In this document: positions 12,848-24,583 of the stretch, piece by piece
Position numbering within the stretch: position 1 is the first letter of the stretch
How the letters are laid out: each line of letters starts with the position of its first letter
From: Gigaspora rosea
Taxonomy: Eukaryota > Glomeromycota > Glomeromycetes > Diversisporales > Gigasporaceae
NCBI GenBank assembly: GCA_003550325.1
Contig: QKWP01000640.1
Location: forward strand, 1 to 64,000
Direction of reading: 5' to 3'
DNA: 64,000 nucleotides
The notes under the pieces: model-generated
The model's input: only the letters and a program-made list of their open reading frames with translations
Databases searched by the model: none
What the model was told of the DNA's origin: nothing
Position numbers and translations under genes: made by a program

Positions 12848-13939
12848 TCATGTAATTGACCAATTACTGAAAATGTAAGTCCTCCACTATGCTCCGGACA
12901 ATAATAATAATTAAGACAAGTTATCATGTAATCATAAAAATAGTGATAAAACAATAGAAATTAGAGTCCAATTAGGAAAAAAACCTAACTTTTCATTTAA
13001 TAGAATAGCACACTTAACAAACAAATTGTGGATTGTTCAGTTCAAGTACCAAGACAGTGCGATAAGGATCCTTACAATGAATAATTCAAACAATTCAAAC
13101 ATATTTTAAAGAATAAAAAATTGAAAAATGAATTGAAGTTAACTTACAACATACAATTTTCCCTTAAAGAACATGTATAAAATGTTTTAGAATTTTTTGA
13201 TAATTGTTAATTGTGATTTTATATCTAAAAAATCTATGAATTTTTCGGTGTAATAATATAGCAAGTTTTGTCATAAAAACTGTCAAATTTGGCTTCTCAC
13301 TTGTTATTTTTGTTAGCAATAATATTTTTTAGTTTTTATCTCTCATAGACAATCATGCTTTCTTGAATTATTAGAACATGAAAATAGAGAGCATTTTTTC
13401 AACTTTTTGAAGTACCAAATTACTTTAAAAAAGTATATTCTATAGATTGGAAAACTAGTTTTTTCATATCTTTTTGAATCTTACTTCTTTTTTTCACTTT
13501 AAAATTAGTCTTACTACACATAATTTAGAAGTGATGAGATTATTGTAATTTACAATATTGTAATTTATAGTGAACTATAAGATCTTTGTTTCTTAAAAAT
13601 AAAATACTTATATATAGCTAACTTTAAATTATATATAAATAGTCTACTTCATAGAAATATTATTATATAAATAAAAAATAATTCATTTGTTTAACAAGAT
13701 CTTTTAATAATGAAATTACAAAATTTTAGTATAGTATGTATTAGCCTTTTATACAGTTCAACAATACTTTATTATTTGATCAACTAAAAGTAGGATTTTT
13801 TCATCCAATAGGAACTAGGAGAAAAATGAGTAAATTTTACTTGGTAAATGATAACAGAATTTTTTATAGCAAATTAGAAATATCGATAGTTATAGCTCTT
13901 AATTATTATTATATTTATTATTTTTTAATAATATTAAGA
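12848..13939. other. AT-rich intergenic DNA upstream of the kinase relic
   Basis: No gene is supported. The word GCTCCGGACAATAAT at about 12892 matches GCTCCGGACAATTAT at about 20408 and the end of the repeat at 48090, so a transposon terminus may lie here. Otherwise nothing is recognised. Confidence 0.4.
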
Positions 13940-15110
13940 TTTAAAAAAGAATTTTGTAATTATACAAGTGACAATCACAACATTAATCAATTAATTCAAC
14001 AAATACAACTTAATGCATCAAATGCATCAACATCTAAAGACATCAAATATAAAGTATCTTGCTAAAGGAGGCTTTGATACCATTTTTAAGGCATTATTGA
14101 TTAATAGATATATTATAAAATTTGATTATCATGTAAATGAATAGAAACAAAAAGCACAAGTAAATGTTTGTCTAAAGGGTCTTGATAATTCTTAAAATAT
14201 AAATCAAGAATTTTTAGAAGAAGTAAACATTATAATTTATTACTAAAGTATAACAATCTTATTTATTCTAATTAAGATTATTTTAGATTAAAAATCAATA
14301 TAAACATGAGAGCAATTTTGCAATTGCAATTTATGGAATAACCAAGAACTCAAAAGATAGTAACTACATAATAGTTATGGAGTACGCAAAGCAGAAAAGT
14401 TTTAAAAAATTGTTAGATAGTAAATATAGTAAATTAGATTTGGCTTCTAATATAGCTAGCTTATATTATATAGCTAATAGGCTTAATATAATCCACAAAG
14501 CCAACCTAATGTATAAAGATTTTTATTCTGAAAATATAGTTAATCAAAATATGTTTAGTTCTTATATTACTAATTTTGGTTTATATAAGCCAGTATTACA
14601 AGACTCAAATTCTAAAGCACTTTTTGGTGTGCTTTCCTATATTGCTCCAGAGGTATTATATACACATGGAAAGGAATATGCTCAAAAATCATATATTTAT
14701 TTTTTCAGAATAATAATATCAGAAGTTTTAATTAGATATCCTCTATATCATGAAATTCCACATGACAAAGATCTAGCAACACATATTTGTCTAGGTTACA
14801 GCCCTGAAATTAGATGCAAAGTTCCTCAATTACTTTTGGATTTAATGAATAAATGCTTAGATACAAAACCTCAAAACAGACCAACCGCTAGTGAACTAGC
14901 TAATACACTAAATCATTTTTTAATAATTTGAAATATGAAAAAGCAGATTATATAAGCAAGTTAGGGATTTGGACAAAAATTTCTTATCATATAATCAAGT
15001 CAAAATAACATGATTTGAATATCAGACACACCTACAAGCTATTTATACAAGTTAATTTTTAAATCTTTCAAAACTTCCTAAACCAGATAATAATACTTAT
15101 ATTTTTTTAA
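13940..15110 (+). pseudogene. decayed TKL-type protein kinase gene
   Basis: Pieces of one kinase are spread over three frames. 13940-14048 encodes a linker-like NYTSDNHNINQLIQ. After a frame change, 14049-14243 encodes the N-lobe start IKYLAKGGFDTIFKA, with in-frame stops at 14142 (TAG, where I recall family members having Trp), 14193 (TAA, where I recall Gln) and 14244. After another shift, 14332-14931 encodes the rest: YGITKNSKDSNYIIVMEYAK, then YKD at the HRD site (Asp kept), NFG at the DFG site (14572-14580), APE intact (14644) and RPTASEL near the end. A C-terminal tail QAIYTS-stop-FLNLSKLPKP continues to about 15100. Introns cannot explain stops inside conserved motifs. The 184-codon stretch 14377-14931 is open but lacks the ATP-binding lobe and the DFG Asp. 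Family knowledge: such kinases are highly expanded in Rhizophagus and often linked to Sel1 proteins. Confidence 0.85.
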
Positions 15111-15954
15111 AATGTTAGTAATATGTTATTGTAAAAATTTCTGAATCTGTCAATTTAGTAAATGCAGGTAATAATATTTATCTTCTCAAATTGAATTCAA
15201 CCTGTAATTTTAGTATATTTATATGTATATATTTTAGAAAGTCAATCTATTGATGATTTTGAAGTTCCTGAAAGTAAGGAATATTTGATTTACTTATAAC
15301 TAACCAATTTATTGCTTACTTTTATATAGATATTTAGATTATTAAATCAAATAAAAGAAAATAATTGAATTGGAGCATTCTATTTATTATTTGCATGCTA
15401 TGATAATTCAAAAATTGCTATATACCTTAATGTATGTACATGTTTAGAGAAAGAAAAGATATAACCCAATTTTGTTAACAATTGTTTTGCAGACAAAGTT
15501 GACTAATTTAAGTTAGAATTGGCCTGACTTATAGTTTAGTGCTGGTTAGGTGTAGATTGTTGGTTATTGAAGATTATATCATAAAAATTACTAAATTTTA
15601 ACACTGTATATAAATTTATTATTAATGAATATTGAATAATAAATATTAAAATTACTTTTATTACTGTTGTTGTTGGCTAGGATTTTAAATGGTATATGGA
15701 TATATTTTATTTTTTAAAGAAAGCTATAAAATTAAAGGCTCTGCCTCAACAGTTCCTGTTCCCTAGTATAATCAAAATTATATTTTATATCGAAACATTG
15801 ATCAATATTTTATAATCAATTTTAAGATAATATTTAGAAAATAAAATAAAGTGAAAAATTAGCCTCTTTACATTTTCTAAATGAAATTTAAACATCATTT
15901 AGCTATTATCAAGAGACTATATTAAAATATGTAAAAAAAAAATCTTCTAAGCAA
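15111..15954. other. intergenic DNA after the kinase relic
   Basis: A further scrap of the kinase gene's C-terminal exon may persist to about 15290: an intron-like GTAATAAT...TTTTAG is followed by QSIDDFEVPESK in one frame. Beyond that no gene is seen. Confidence 0.35.
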
Positions 15955-16270
15955 TGAAAGGGTTCGAATGTATCTTGAAAGCAAATTCAGTTTAGATCTT
16001 TAAATGGGTTATGACAATTCAATCTATATTCAATAAAATAGATAGATGAGAATATTAAGTGTTAAATGTATAGCTAAAGAATCTTGGCATTGAATTTATG
16101 TAGTGAATTCTAACCAATCAAATTTCAAGATTGATTTTGTCGATAGTCTCAAAAATGCCATTTCAAAAATTTTCAAAATAAGATACTTCAAAGGTTTTTG
16201 GCGTAAAATAAAATAAACATAGATAGTATAAAAATATGAAATAACAAAATTTTTTATTATAATAAAGAAT
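15955..16270 (-). repeat. dispersed repeat, inverted partner of 3130-3460
   Basis: Read on the minus strand this matches 3130-3460, with shared words such as GATCTAAACTGAATTTGC and CTATATTCAATAAAATAGAT (here in plus-strand form). It precedes the MITE at 16580 by about 300 bp. No coding frame. Confidence 0.6.
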
Positions 16271-16579
16271 ACTAATTATATTGTAAGATACAAATGTTAG
16301 CTTAGCCATCTTTTTTCATGAAGCATATAGAACGTTATAAATTTTATATGTGCTGTAACTTGCAAATCCCTTAATTAAATCATTACCCTGAAAATTTTTT
16401 GACATTACACTTGACGGATAGTGAAGTGTTTCAAAATTAAAATGCGAAATCTAATTTTGATAAAAATTGATGACGTACTTATTATCAAATAAGCGATGGT
16501 TCAATCTTATTTATTTTCCAATTAAAACTAAATACGCTTATTTATATAACTTTTTTCTTTTTTACGCATTTTACTTAAT

Positions 16580-17066
16580 GGGGGTTTCAAAATTAACAAA
16601 TAAGTGACGCATTTCGAAAATAAATAGGAATTTTAAATAGCATTTTTACTACTGTATGTTGAATTATAAATCAAAAAAATAAAATAATATTCTCATGCGG
16701 GCGAATTTTTTTGATTTGGTGATTATTGATAATATTTTATAAAATTTAATCCAATCATTTATGTGATATTATGATCTCGATTGTATTTGATTGGCCAATT
16801 TTTATCATTAGCTATAACTGATAATCCGCTTATGAATCGCTAATGAACCCTTTTATGAAACCGCATAATAATTATAAATCATCATTATATTTAATTGGTC
16901 AATTGCTTTTCTTAGTTGTAAATAGTTTATGAAACCGATCATGAAGCCGCATAATATTTATATAAATTATTTAATAAAGCATTTATAAATCATTACTTAA
17001 TTTAAATAATCACGACATTCCCATCAAAAATTTTCGTCTGAATCTGATTTTAATTTTGAAACCCCC
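16580..17066. mobile_element. MITE, GGGGTTTCAAARTTAA family, copy 2
   Basis: The left end GGGGGTTTCAAAATTAA and right end TTAATTTTGAAACCCCC are perfect inverted repeats. As in the 2806 copy, one end continues CAAATAAGTGA and the other AATCAGA. The interior carries several GAAACCGCATAAT words. No protein is encoded. Confidence 0.7.
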
Positions 17067-17666
17067 AACACTAACATCCTAAAATTTCATATCGACAACG
17101 TCAAATTAAAAATATAACCAATATTTTAAAGATATTTATGAATAAATATTCAGCTAACACGTATAAGACTATTATCAAAGTTCTGGATAAAGAAATCAAT
17201 GAATTACTGCAATTAATGCAAGCAAAGAGTTAGATCGATATCTAACTATGCGTGAAAAAATAAATAAATCTAATGATTTTTTCAAGTTTTTTAGCTTAAT
17301 AATTATGATGTTTATAATTTTAAGCAAATTACTAGGGTGAGTTAATAAAAAGATGTTCTAGTATATAGAAAGTCTTATTTGTAATCATCCTATTTTTTTT
17401 TTTAAACAAAATCTTCAAGAAAAATTGGTTGAACATTTGTTTTTCTCCATATATCTGTAGTATGGACATAAGTTTATTAACTTGGCCTCTATGGTATTAA
17501 TACCATTCTCATGATCTTTTTCAGTTACAGACTTGTAAATTAATCGTTGAGTTTCCATATACTGTATGTCCATCGGCCATTTGCTTATTTACAAATTGAG
17601 TTGTGCAAATCCTAAATTTTTTGTTACAGGCTTGTCACTTACAGTATAGGAATCCTTCCATCAATA
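17067..17666. other. AT-rich intergenic DNA, nothing recognised
   Basis: No coding frame or structured repeat is supported in this stretch between two MITEs. Confidence 0.5.
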
Positions 17667-18003
17667 AGGCCACGCAAAGTTGATTTTTCGTTTTGCATGA
17701 CTCGCCATCCCATTTTTCAATTTTTTTTTTTTTTTTTTTTTTTTAGATCCTAATTGTGCCAATTGTTCGATTTTTGACATCTATTTTTTCCCGCTATTTT
17801 CATCCGGTGTACCTTTAATTTCCCGTAATTGTCCGATAGGTGACAGGAAAAATATAACTGCCGGCCCAATTTTTTGAAAAATTAACCTTGTATAACCTTA
17901 AATGTGAACATTATTCTATTTGCAGTAAATTAAAAAAAAAAAAAGTCCTCCCGTCCGTCCCGAATTTTGAAATTCAAATCGAAAAATCAACTTTGCGTGG
18001 CCC
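17667..18003. mobile_element. TA-flanked MITE with GGCCACGCAAAGTTGATTTTTCG ends
   Basis: The left end GGCCACGCAAAGTTGATTTT (and four more matching bases) is repeated exactly in inverted form at the right end, 23 bp in total, next to TA on each side. The interior has a poly-T tract at about 17727-17744 and no open frame. The TA flanks suggest a Tc1/mariner-type element mobilised in trans. Confidence 0.75.
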
Positions 18004-18127
18004 TAATATTTCAATTTTTCTGGATTTTCAATAAACATAGCCACCACTATTTTTTTAATCTTTGGTAGTTTGCTTAAAAGTTCGTTTTGGAGGTATGTTA
18101 AAATAATATATATTTTAAAATATATAA

Positions 18128-18350
18128 ATAGTAAAAAATAATTTAAGCGAAGGTTTGGTATAAAAAACAATTTAAGTATAAAAAATAGTTAAGTGAAGTA
18201 TAGTATAAAAAATAATTTAAGCGAAAGTTCAGTATAAAAAATAATTTAAGCGAAGGTTCAATATAAAAAAATAGTTTAAGCGAAGGTTCAGTATAAAAAA
18301 TAATTTAGGCGAAGGTTCAGTATAAAAGGTAATTTAAGCGAAGATTCAGT
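18128..18350. repeat. minisatellite, about 29-bp unit, 7-8 copies
   Basis: The unit is close to AAAAAATAATTTAAGCGAAGG followed by TTCAGTAT. Early copies are diverged and one is shortened; the later ones are nearly regular. It sits between two MITEs. No coding frame. Confidence 0.75.
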
Positions 18351-18427
18351 GAGCGAAAGTTTTGTTATTTATGCTGTGTCATCATTATTAAGTCATCATC
18401 AATCTGTATGGTTAAAAATCCTATGAT

Positions 18428-18567
18428 TAGGGTTTCAAAGTTAAAATCAGATAAATCAGATAACCATATTTATTTTTCTGATTTATAATACAACATAATA
18501 AAAATCTATTGAAAAAATCCTATTTATTTCGAAATGCGTCACTTATTTGTTAACTTTGAAACTCCCG
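18428..18567. mobile_element. MITE, GGGGTTTCAAARTTAA family, copy 3
   Basis: The left end TTAGGGTTTCAAAGTTAA continues AATCAGAT, and the inverted right end CGGGAGTTTCAAAGTTAA continues CAAATAAGTGACG. Hence it lies in the opposite orientation to copies 1 and 2. At about 140 bp it is the shortest member in the window. Confidence 0.6.
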
Positions 18568-20264
18568 ATTAGAGTATTCAGGCTTCTGATTTCGAATTAA
18601 TAATTATTTGAAATCAGTAATTCATAAACCTTATTTATTTTTTGATATGTAAGCTTATTTATATAATAACAATAATAATTAATACTTTTTATGATTGTGA
18701 GTTTTCTTTTGAAACTTGATATCTTTTACATATATATTTTAAAATGACATATATTGCTGATCAACAATTATCCTAATGCCATCAATAGTATTTTATAAGT
18801 ACTAATAGAAGAATATTCTAATAGTACTCATAAAAATTAGGGATGGGATTCTGCTCATCTGAACTCTGTTCGTCCCTGTTCGAAATCCGAATCAGTTAAT
18901 CACAAAGTTTTCAATCACGTGAATTTGATTATGTAAAATGAAACTCAGTATGCTCGAGAAATCGAGAAAAAGCTTCATGATCTGTAATTTTCAACTTTTT
19001 TGATTAAATAATATGAAGTCCTTTAATTAAATGACTTTTAAAAATGAAATACAGTTTAAGTAAAATAATAAAAAGTTTTAATTGAATTTGATGTTTTTTG
19101 AACAGTATGACGATTTTAATTAAATAGACGTTTTTAATTAAATGATTTATTGTTTTTAATTAAAAGTTAATCGATGACATTTAATTAAAAGAAAAAAAAA
19201 AAAAAAAGCGTAAAGTTTATGTCAAAGATTCTCAAATATATAAATACATCGCTTTTTATTTTATTTTTTTTTTTATTTCAATTATTTCAATTTTACAAAA
19301 TGGATGAAGAAAGCTCATTTGGGCAACAACTTAATGTAACTGAACTTACCTCCACGCTGAACTCAAGATGAATTCGGACCAGAAGCACTTGCAGTATATG
19401 TATCATGCAAATTTTCAATAGCATGTATTCTAAACAGCTGTTTTAAACTATGTTCGGGCAACATAATGTGTATAACCGGTTTTAAAGCAGAGTTTGAAAC
19501 CCAGTTTTTGTGTGTGCTTCGGAACAGGGTTTCGAAGCACGAACCAACCAATTTAAGCAGGATCATGTCCCTGCATAAAAAGTACTAACTATCATTGTAC
19601 TATCATTGTTATTATATATATAAATACAGTAAGCTTACAAATCAATCACTGATTTCGAAATAATTACTAATACAAAAAAATCATCCAATTGGATTGGATA
19701 ATTTTGATAATTTTTTATATTGTTATCATGCTCGTTACTGTAAATGGGAGTCTCGCGAAATAACGCAACTCCAGCGTGTCTGTATACGTACTAGGAATCG
19801 GGAACCGATGCAAGTCCGAAGCGTAAGATTTAAAAATAAAATTATATTATAATAAAAAAAATTTATTTTATTAATAACGAATAATTTTTTTTTTTTATAA
19901 CATACTACGTATCGCTATAGTATCGCTATATTACTGTATTATTTAATTGACAATTCGCGAATGAATGAGAATGATAAAAATTACTAGTAGTACTAAAATC
20001 TAGATTTCCCGCGATTTATAATAAAATGTCATAAAATTTTGGTACCTAGTTTTTGAATATATATAGAATAATCGGTTTGAAATAATTTTTAAATTTTTTT
20101 TTATAAAAAGATAGAAAAATTCATATATCTATTGTAGGTTAAATTTTATCTATTTTTATATTTAAATAAATTATATTTACTAGATCAGAAACGTAGATTT
20201 GAAATTGCAATAAATTTATATATAACATAGTAAATTCTCATTCATGTGTTACTACAGTACTAAT
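18568..20264. other. AT-rich intergenic DNA, no gene supported
   Basis: Holds ATTTAATTAAA-type low-complexity words (19010-19190) and polyA/polyT tracts. A 67-codon minus-strand frame at 19363-19566 has no recognisable motif and is not called. A small palindrome ATCCAATTGGATTGGAT lies at about 19683. Confidence 0.5.
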
Positions 20265-20420
20265 CAAATAGCCGGTTTGTTGATCAAAATAGTCTTGTAT
20301 CACGCGTCACGCGTGCGGACAGTAATGCGTAACTTGTGATGCATCAAAAGCGTAACTTTTGTTACACTTTACTCGTCCTTTAAGGTCTTACAGTACGCTA
20401 CGCTCCGGACAATTATTCGA
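20265..20420. repeat. dispersed repeat, copy 1 of a family also at 47901
   Basis: It begins CAAATAGCCGGTTTGTTGAT and continues through TCACGCGT.ACGCGTGCGGACAG, then CATCAAAAGCGTAA and TTTACTCGTC, ending CCGGACAATTAT. The same order of blocks recurs at 47901-48090 on the same strand. The left 57 bp are nearly identical. Confidence 0.7.
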
Positions 20421-21256
20421 GAACTGTACTTTGAAGTGTATTACTTCGAGATAAATGGTCAATTTTTCTGATCATCGCTATTATATTCATACATTATACT
20501 GTTATATGAAAGTGTGCGTTATTCAAATAACATCGTGGTCGTTATTTCACGGTTTTTAGGGTAAGTGTCGAACCTATTAATATGACAGTAAAATTCAAAT
20601 GACGATGCTAGATCGTTCATATTACATTATCGTAGGCGAAAATATGTGCCTCTGAAAGGCTTTGTGTATTATTAAAAAACAAACAAGTAAAAACAACTTT
20701 AATTGAGAATACTATACGACGTGGAAGGCACGGAATGAAAATTTTAATAAGATCTCATTCGAGTACTGAATGTACAAGACGATTTTAAAAGAACGATTCC
20801 ATTTAAGTACTTCATCGAAATCGGGCAATTTTTAAAAAAAACCTTTATGCTTTAAGAAATTTGTTACATTGTATCTTGATTCTTAATTTAATGAATAAAT
20901 ACAATCAGATTCTCATGTTACAATAAAAAATTCTACAGAAACTTTAACCGAAATATTAAACACAAAATATTAGGGCTACAATTACCGCTTAAATTTTTTT
21001 TTTTTAATATTACAGTACATATTTATTTTCGAATTAATATTTAACAAAATAATATGCTTCCCAAAAGAACTTTTAAACAAACCACTATAGAACGTGAAAG
21101 ATATCAAGTTTCGAAAGAAAATACACAATCGTTAATTATTATTGTTATTAATAAATAAGTTTACAAAGTCGAAATAAATAAAATTTACGAATCATTGATT
21201 TTGAAACAATTTAATTCGAAATTAGTAACCAATGCTAATCCTAAGTCAGGCCAACT
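20421..21256. other. intergenic DNA downstream of the dynamin gene
   Basis: This is the region beyond the 3' end of the minus-strand dynamin gene. No other gene, RNA or clear repeat is recognised. Confidence 0.5.
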
Positions 21257-23803
21257 TTAATTTTCGGAATATTCAACGACACCAAAGTTTTCAAGTTTAC
21301 TTAGCACTTCTTTCAAATACTTTTCACGATTTATCAAATCATCCCTTTGATTCTTAATATTTTCATCTTCCTCAGCTAAATCGTTAATAGATTCATCATT
21401 ATTATTAGCAAAAGCTTCCATTAATTTTTCTTTAATACGTTCGCTAAATCCATTTATATACATGTGAATTATCGTTAACGGGATAACGTCAACGTAACGT
21501 TTAATAGCAATTTTCAAATATGCCATAACTGACGCTACGACATTTAATGTGTCTGAGGGTGTTTTGGTGGTAATTTCGTGTTTGGCTGCTTCACGAAGGG
21601 CTTCTAAGAATTCCATTTTTAAGTCAATCATTAATTTATCGTCAAGTGTATAGGGATAAGTATTTAATTCCATTTGATATGTGAGATTAATCTGATTTGC
21701 TGTTTGATCTCTACATTCATCTAACCAAGCTCGTCCCTTATTTCTTGAAATAGATTTTAAAAATGATATTAGTTTTAAAATAATACAATTTCTTGTAAAT
21801 TAAATAATGTTTCTTACTTCATAAGCATAACTAATTTAGGAAATCTTAAAAAGGTATTTTCTAAAGTATTGTCTACTAATTCTATCATTATCCTGTGAAC
21901 AGCATTTAAACAATCGGTAGAGGGTCTATTCCACTTTTTTTTGCGATTTTGAATTATCATCGCCACAGCCGGATAAGGAATAAAGCCAGGGAGTAATATT
22001 CCACGAGCAGTTCTCATTATCTCGGTTATGTCCGATCCTTTTACTTCTTCTAATTGATCCGTACCCACATTATTATTAGATCTAGTATTAGATCTGGAAC
22101 TATTGGGTACATTTGGTACATTTCCATGATCAGGAGTAGGGTACTCTCCTTTTTCTTTCAGTAAATCGAATTTTGCGGGTGAACTTTTTTTAGTTGCATC
22201 ATCAACAATGCAACCAACTACGAAAATTGGTCGTAAATTATAAAACTCATCTCGAAATTGTTCGAATTGTTTATTAAGTTCATTCCATAACTTAATATCT
22301 GATTTAATATTCGTAAAACAAGTTTGTACCATACGAACTAGTTCCATCTTTGGATTATCTAATAGGATTGGTTTTGGGAGCAAACTCAACCTTTGACGTA
22401 TCTAAAACATAATAATAAATAAATGTTAAGATAATAAACTTTAAAATAGCCTTAATATAAATATATAAATACCTCGTCTAATTGTTCATTAACACTTTTT
22501 AGAATATTAGGCAGTTCTCTTTTAATAGCTTTAATTAATAATTTAGATAATTTATTTTGCAAATTTTTAATTCCGATCCTTTCTTGCATATGAAACCGAT
22601 TCCAAGGTTCTTCATTTTCAAAAAACTATTATAAAAAGAATTATTAGTTAAAGTATTTTGATTCTATTTAATTGTTAATAAAAAAAAAATTCAAAAAACT
22701 AACTCTATTCTCATCTTCTCGAGCTTCTTCAAATGAAATACCTTCATTAAGCTGCCGTTTAGATGGATTTTTTACGACGTAGTACCCGAGGTCAAGTTTA
22801 TAAGCTTCACCTCGCAAAATCTTTAACCATATGTCATACGTATCCTCTTCTATTTGGTCAGGTTTTGTTAGAACCCCTAAGGTACGTATTCCCCCTTGAT
22901 CGGCTTCCTTGGCGTAAGTGACGATTGGCTGATTTTCTATTTCGTCTTTACATGTTATCGTTGCAATGATAATTGATTTATCATTTCTAATATAATCTTT
23001 TACTAATTCTTCGATTAAACCGATAAACCTTCTATCTTCGGCTCTATCGACATGTTCTAAGTAATATTAAAGAAATATCCAATATTTAACTAATTATTAT
23101 TGTAACAAAAACAAAATATATATATATATATAAACCGAAAGATAGTGTTAAGTTCATAAACTTACGAATTATACCCGGTAAATCTATTAAACTTAGGTTC
23201 GGAACGTCGGGACCTTTTATTTCAATACATACTACGTTTTTTGTAAATTTGAGAGCATTCGTTCGAGAATCTTCATCATAAGTTTGATTTCCAAAATCCC
23301 AGTCAAGGTATCCATCATTATTATCCGCAGGATTTAACAAAGCCTTTTGAGCACGTCTTGTCATTATTTCTACCATATCTGGGTCATTGAACGGCTCACC
23401 AAATTTTTTTTCAAGTGGACTCTTAAGTTGTTTTCCATGTTCATCATATTCTTTACGTATAGACAATTGACATGACCAACGTTTAACAGACTCAATAAGT
23501 CTAAGTTCCATTACACACCGAGTGCAGGTTCCATCAGATCTAGGTAACTATGATAATGTTTATTTTGTGAATCTTGATTTCAAGACACACTGTAGTATTA
23601 GAACAGTAAAAAGCTTTATATACCTTAACACCAGAAATCGCCTCAAGCAAGCTACTCTTTCCTACCGACTGATTTCCACAAAAAACGATAGTGGGAAGAT
23701 TAATAGCAAATTGGGCACCAAGGCGGCGCAATTCATTTAAAATTTTGACATAATTTGATGCCTCTCTGGCATATTGAAAATTTGCGATATCAACTTGAAC
23801 CAT
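21257..23803 (-). CDS. dynamin-related GTPase, six exons, 712 aa
   Basis: A large GTPase of the dynamin/Mx superfamily, expected to self-assemble on membranes. Exons (minus strand): 23803-23624, 23547-23166, 23056-22704, 22625-22473, 22401-21818, 21743-21257. All five introns (71-109 bp) have GT..AG ends and the joined frame stays open to a TAA. Motifs: P-loop GNQSVGKSS (43-51), switch I LPRSDGTCTR (61-70), DLPG (182-185), TKPD (251-254), stalk word RTARGILLPGF (486-496), and a GED-like helix VASVMAYLKIAIKRYVD (620-636). No PH domain or transmembrane segment is seen; a Pro/Ser/Asn-rich loop lies at about 440-470. The usual P-loop reads GxxSSGKSS; here Ser is Val, while the catalytic Lys and Ser remain. 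Length and the missing PH domain fit an Mx-like or fungal dynamin-like protein better than classical dynamin; orthology is inference. It is divergent from the Sel1 gene at 24584. Confidence 0.93.
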
Positions 23804-23936
23804 AATGGATTTAATGAATTTTCTTAAGGTGGGAAAAATCCTTCTTAGGTTCTTTTATAGTACTGTAACATGTAATGTTATCATTTTAAGAATCAGGAAA
23901 CGTTACACCTTTTACATACAAAAATACTTTGTTTCT

Positions 23937-23990
23937 ACGTACGTACGTACGTACTCACATACGTACTCACATACGTACCCACATACGTAC
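23937..23990. repeat. ACGT/ACGTACTCACAT microsatellite upstream of the dynamin gene
   Basis: Four ACGT units pass into two ACGTACTCACAT units and one ACGTACCCACAT. It lies 134 bp upstream of the dynamin start codon, inside the 780-bp divergent promoter region shared with the Sel1 gene. Any promoter effect is unproven. Confidence 0.8.
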
Positions 23991-24583
23991 CTTGCACTTG
24001 GATATTCGTGGCAAAGATAAACCTTTTGCGGAATCAATGGACAAAATCACTATTTAACCAATAATGGTATGATTGTGTTTATTCAAATTACTTAGCATGG
24101 GATCACCTCGACTGACCCAAAACCTGTTTGTGATTATGCAATAAATATAATAAATATGCGAACTTTAAACCTAAACAGAAAACATTTCCATAACCTTCTG
24201 ATGACGCGTTCTTTGATGATCTAAATATCTACTTAAATTTTATTCGTACGTACGCCCAAACTATATTTAAAATTTGCTAATTTACACTTTTTAAAAAAAA
24301 AAACAACCTTCTTCATTTATATTATTGAATAAATTTAAAAACCATTTTCATTGAATAAATTGGTTTATCTGCATTTAATTAATGCAGTGATTCCTATCGT
24401 GGGAAATAAACTTTGTAGATTAACGATTTCGAATTTATCTTCCGTGAATTTTGCTATATTTAATCAGATATTATCGTTAACTCTAAAAAAAAAACAAACA
24501 ATAATTTTACGAATATATATTTCTATAAGTTAAATTCTATTTTTTTTTCATAAAACATTATAAGTATATATATTTTTTTTAAA
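23991..24583. promoter_or_regulatory. shared divergent upstream region, dynamin/Sel1
   Basis: With 23804-23990 this forms a 780-bp stretch between two start codons. The part next to the Sel1 gene has a T-rich tract (24540-24548), a TATATATA at about 24567 and an A-rich leader up to ATG. No defined transcription factor site can be claimed. Confidence 0.35.
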
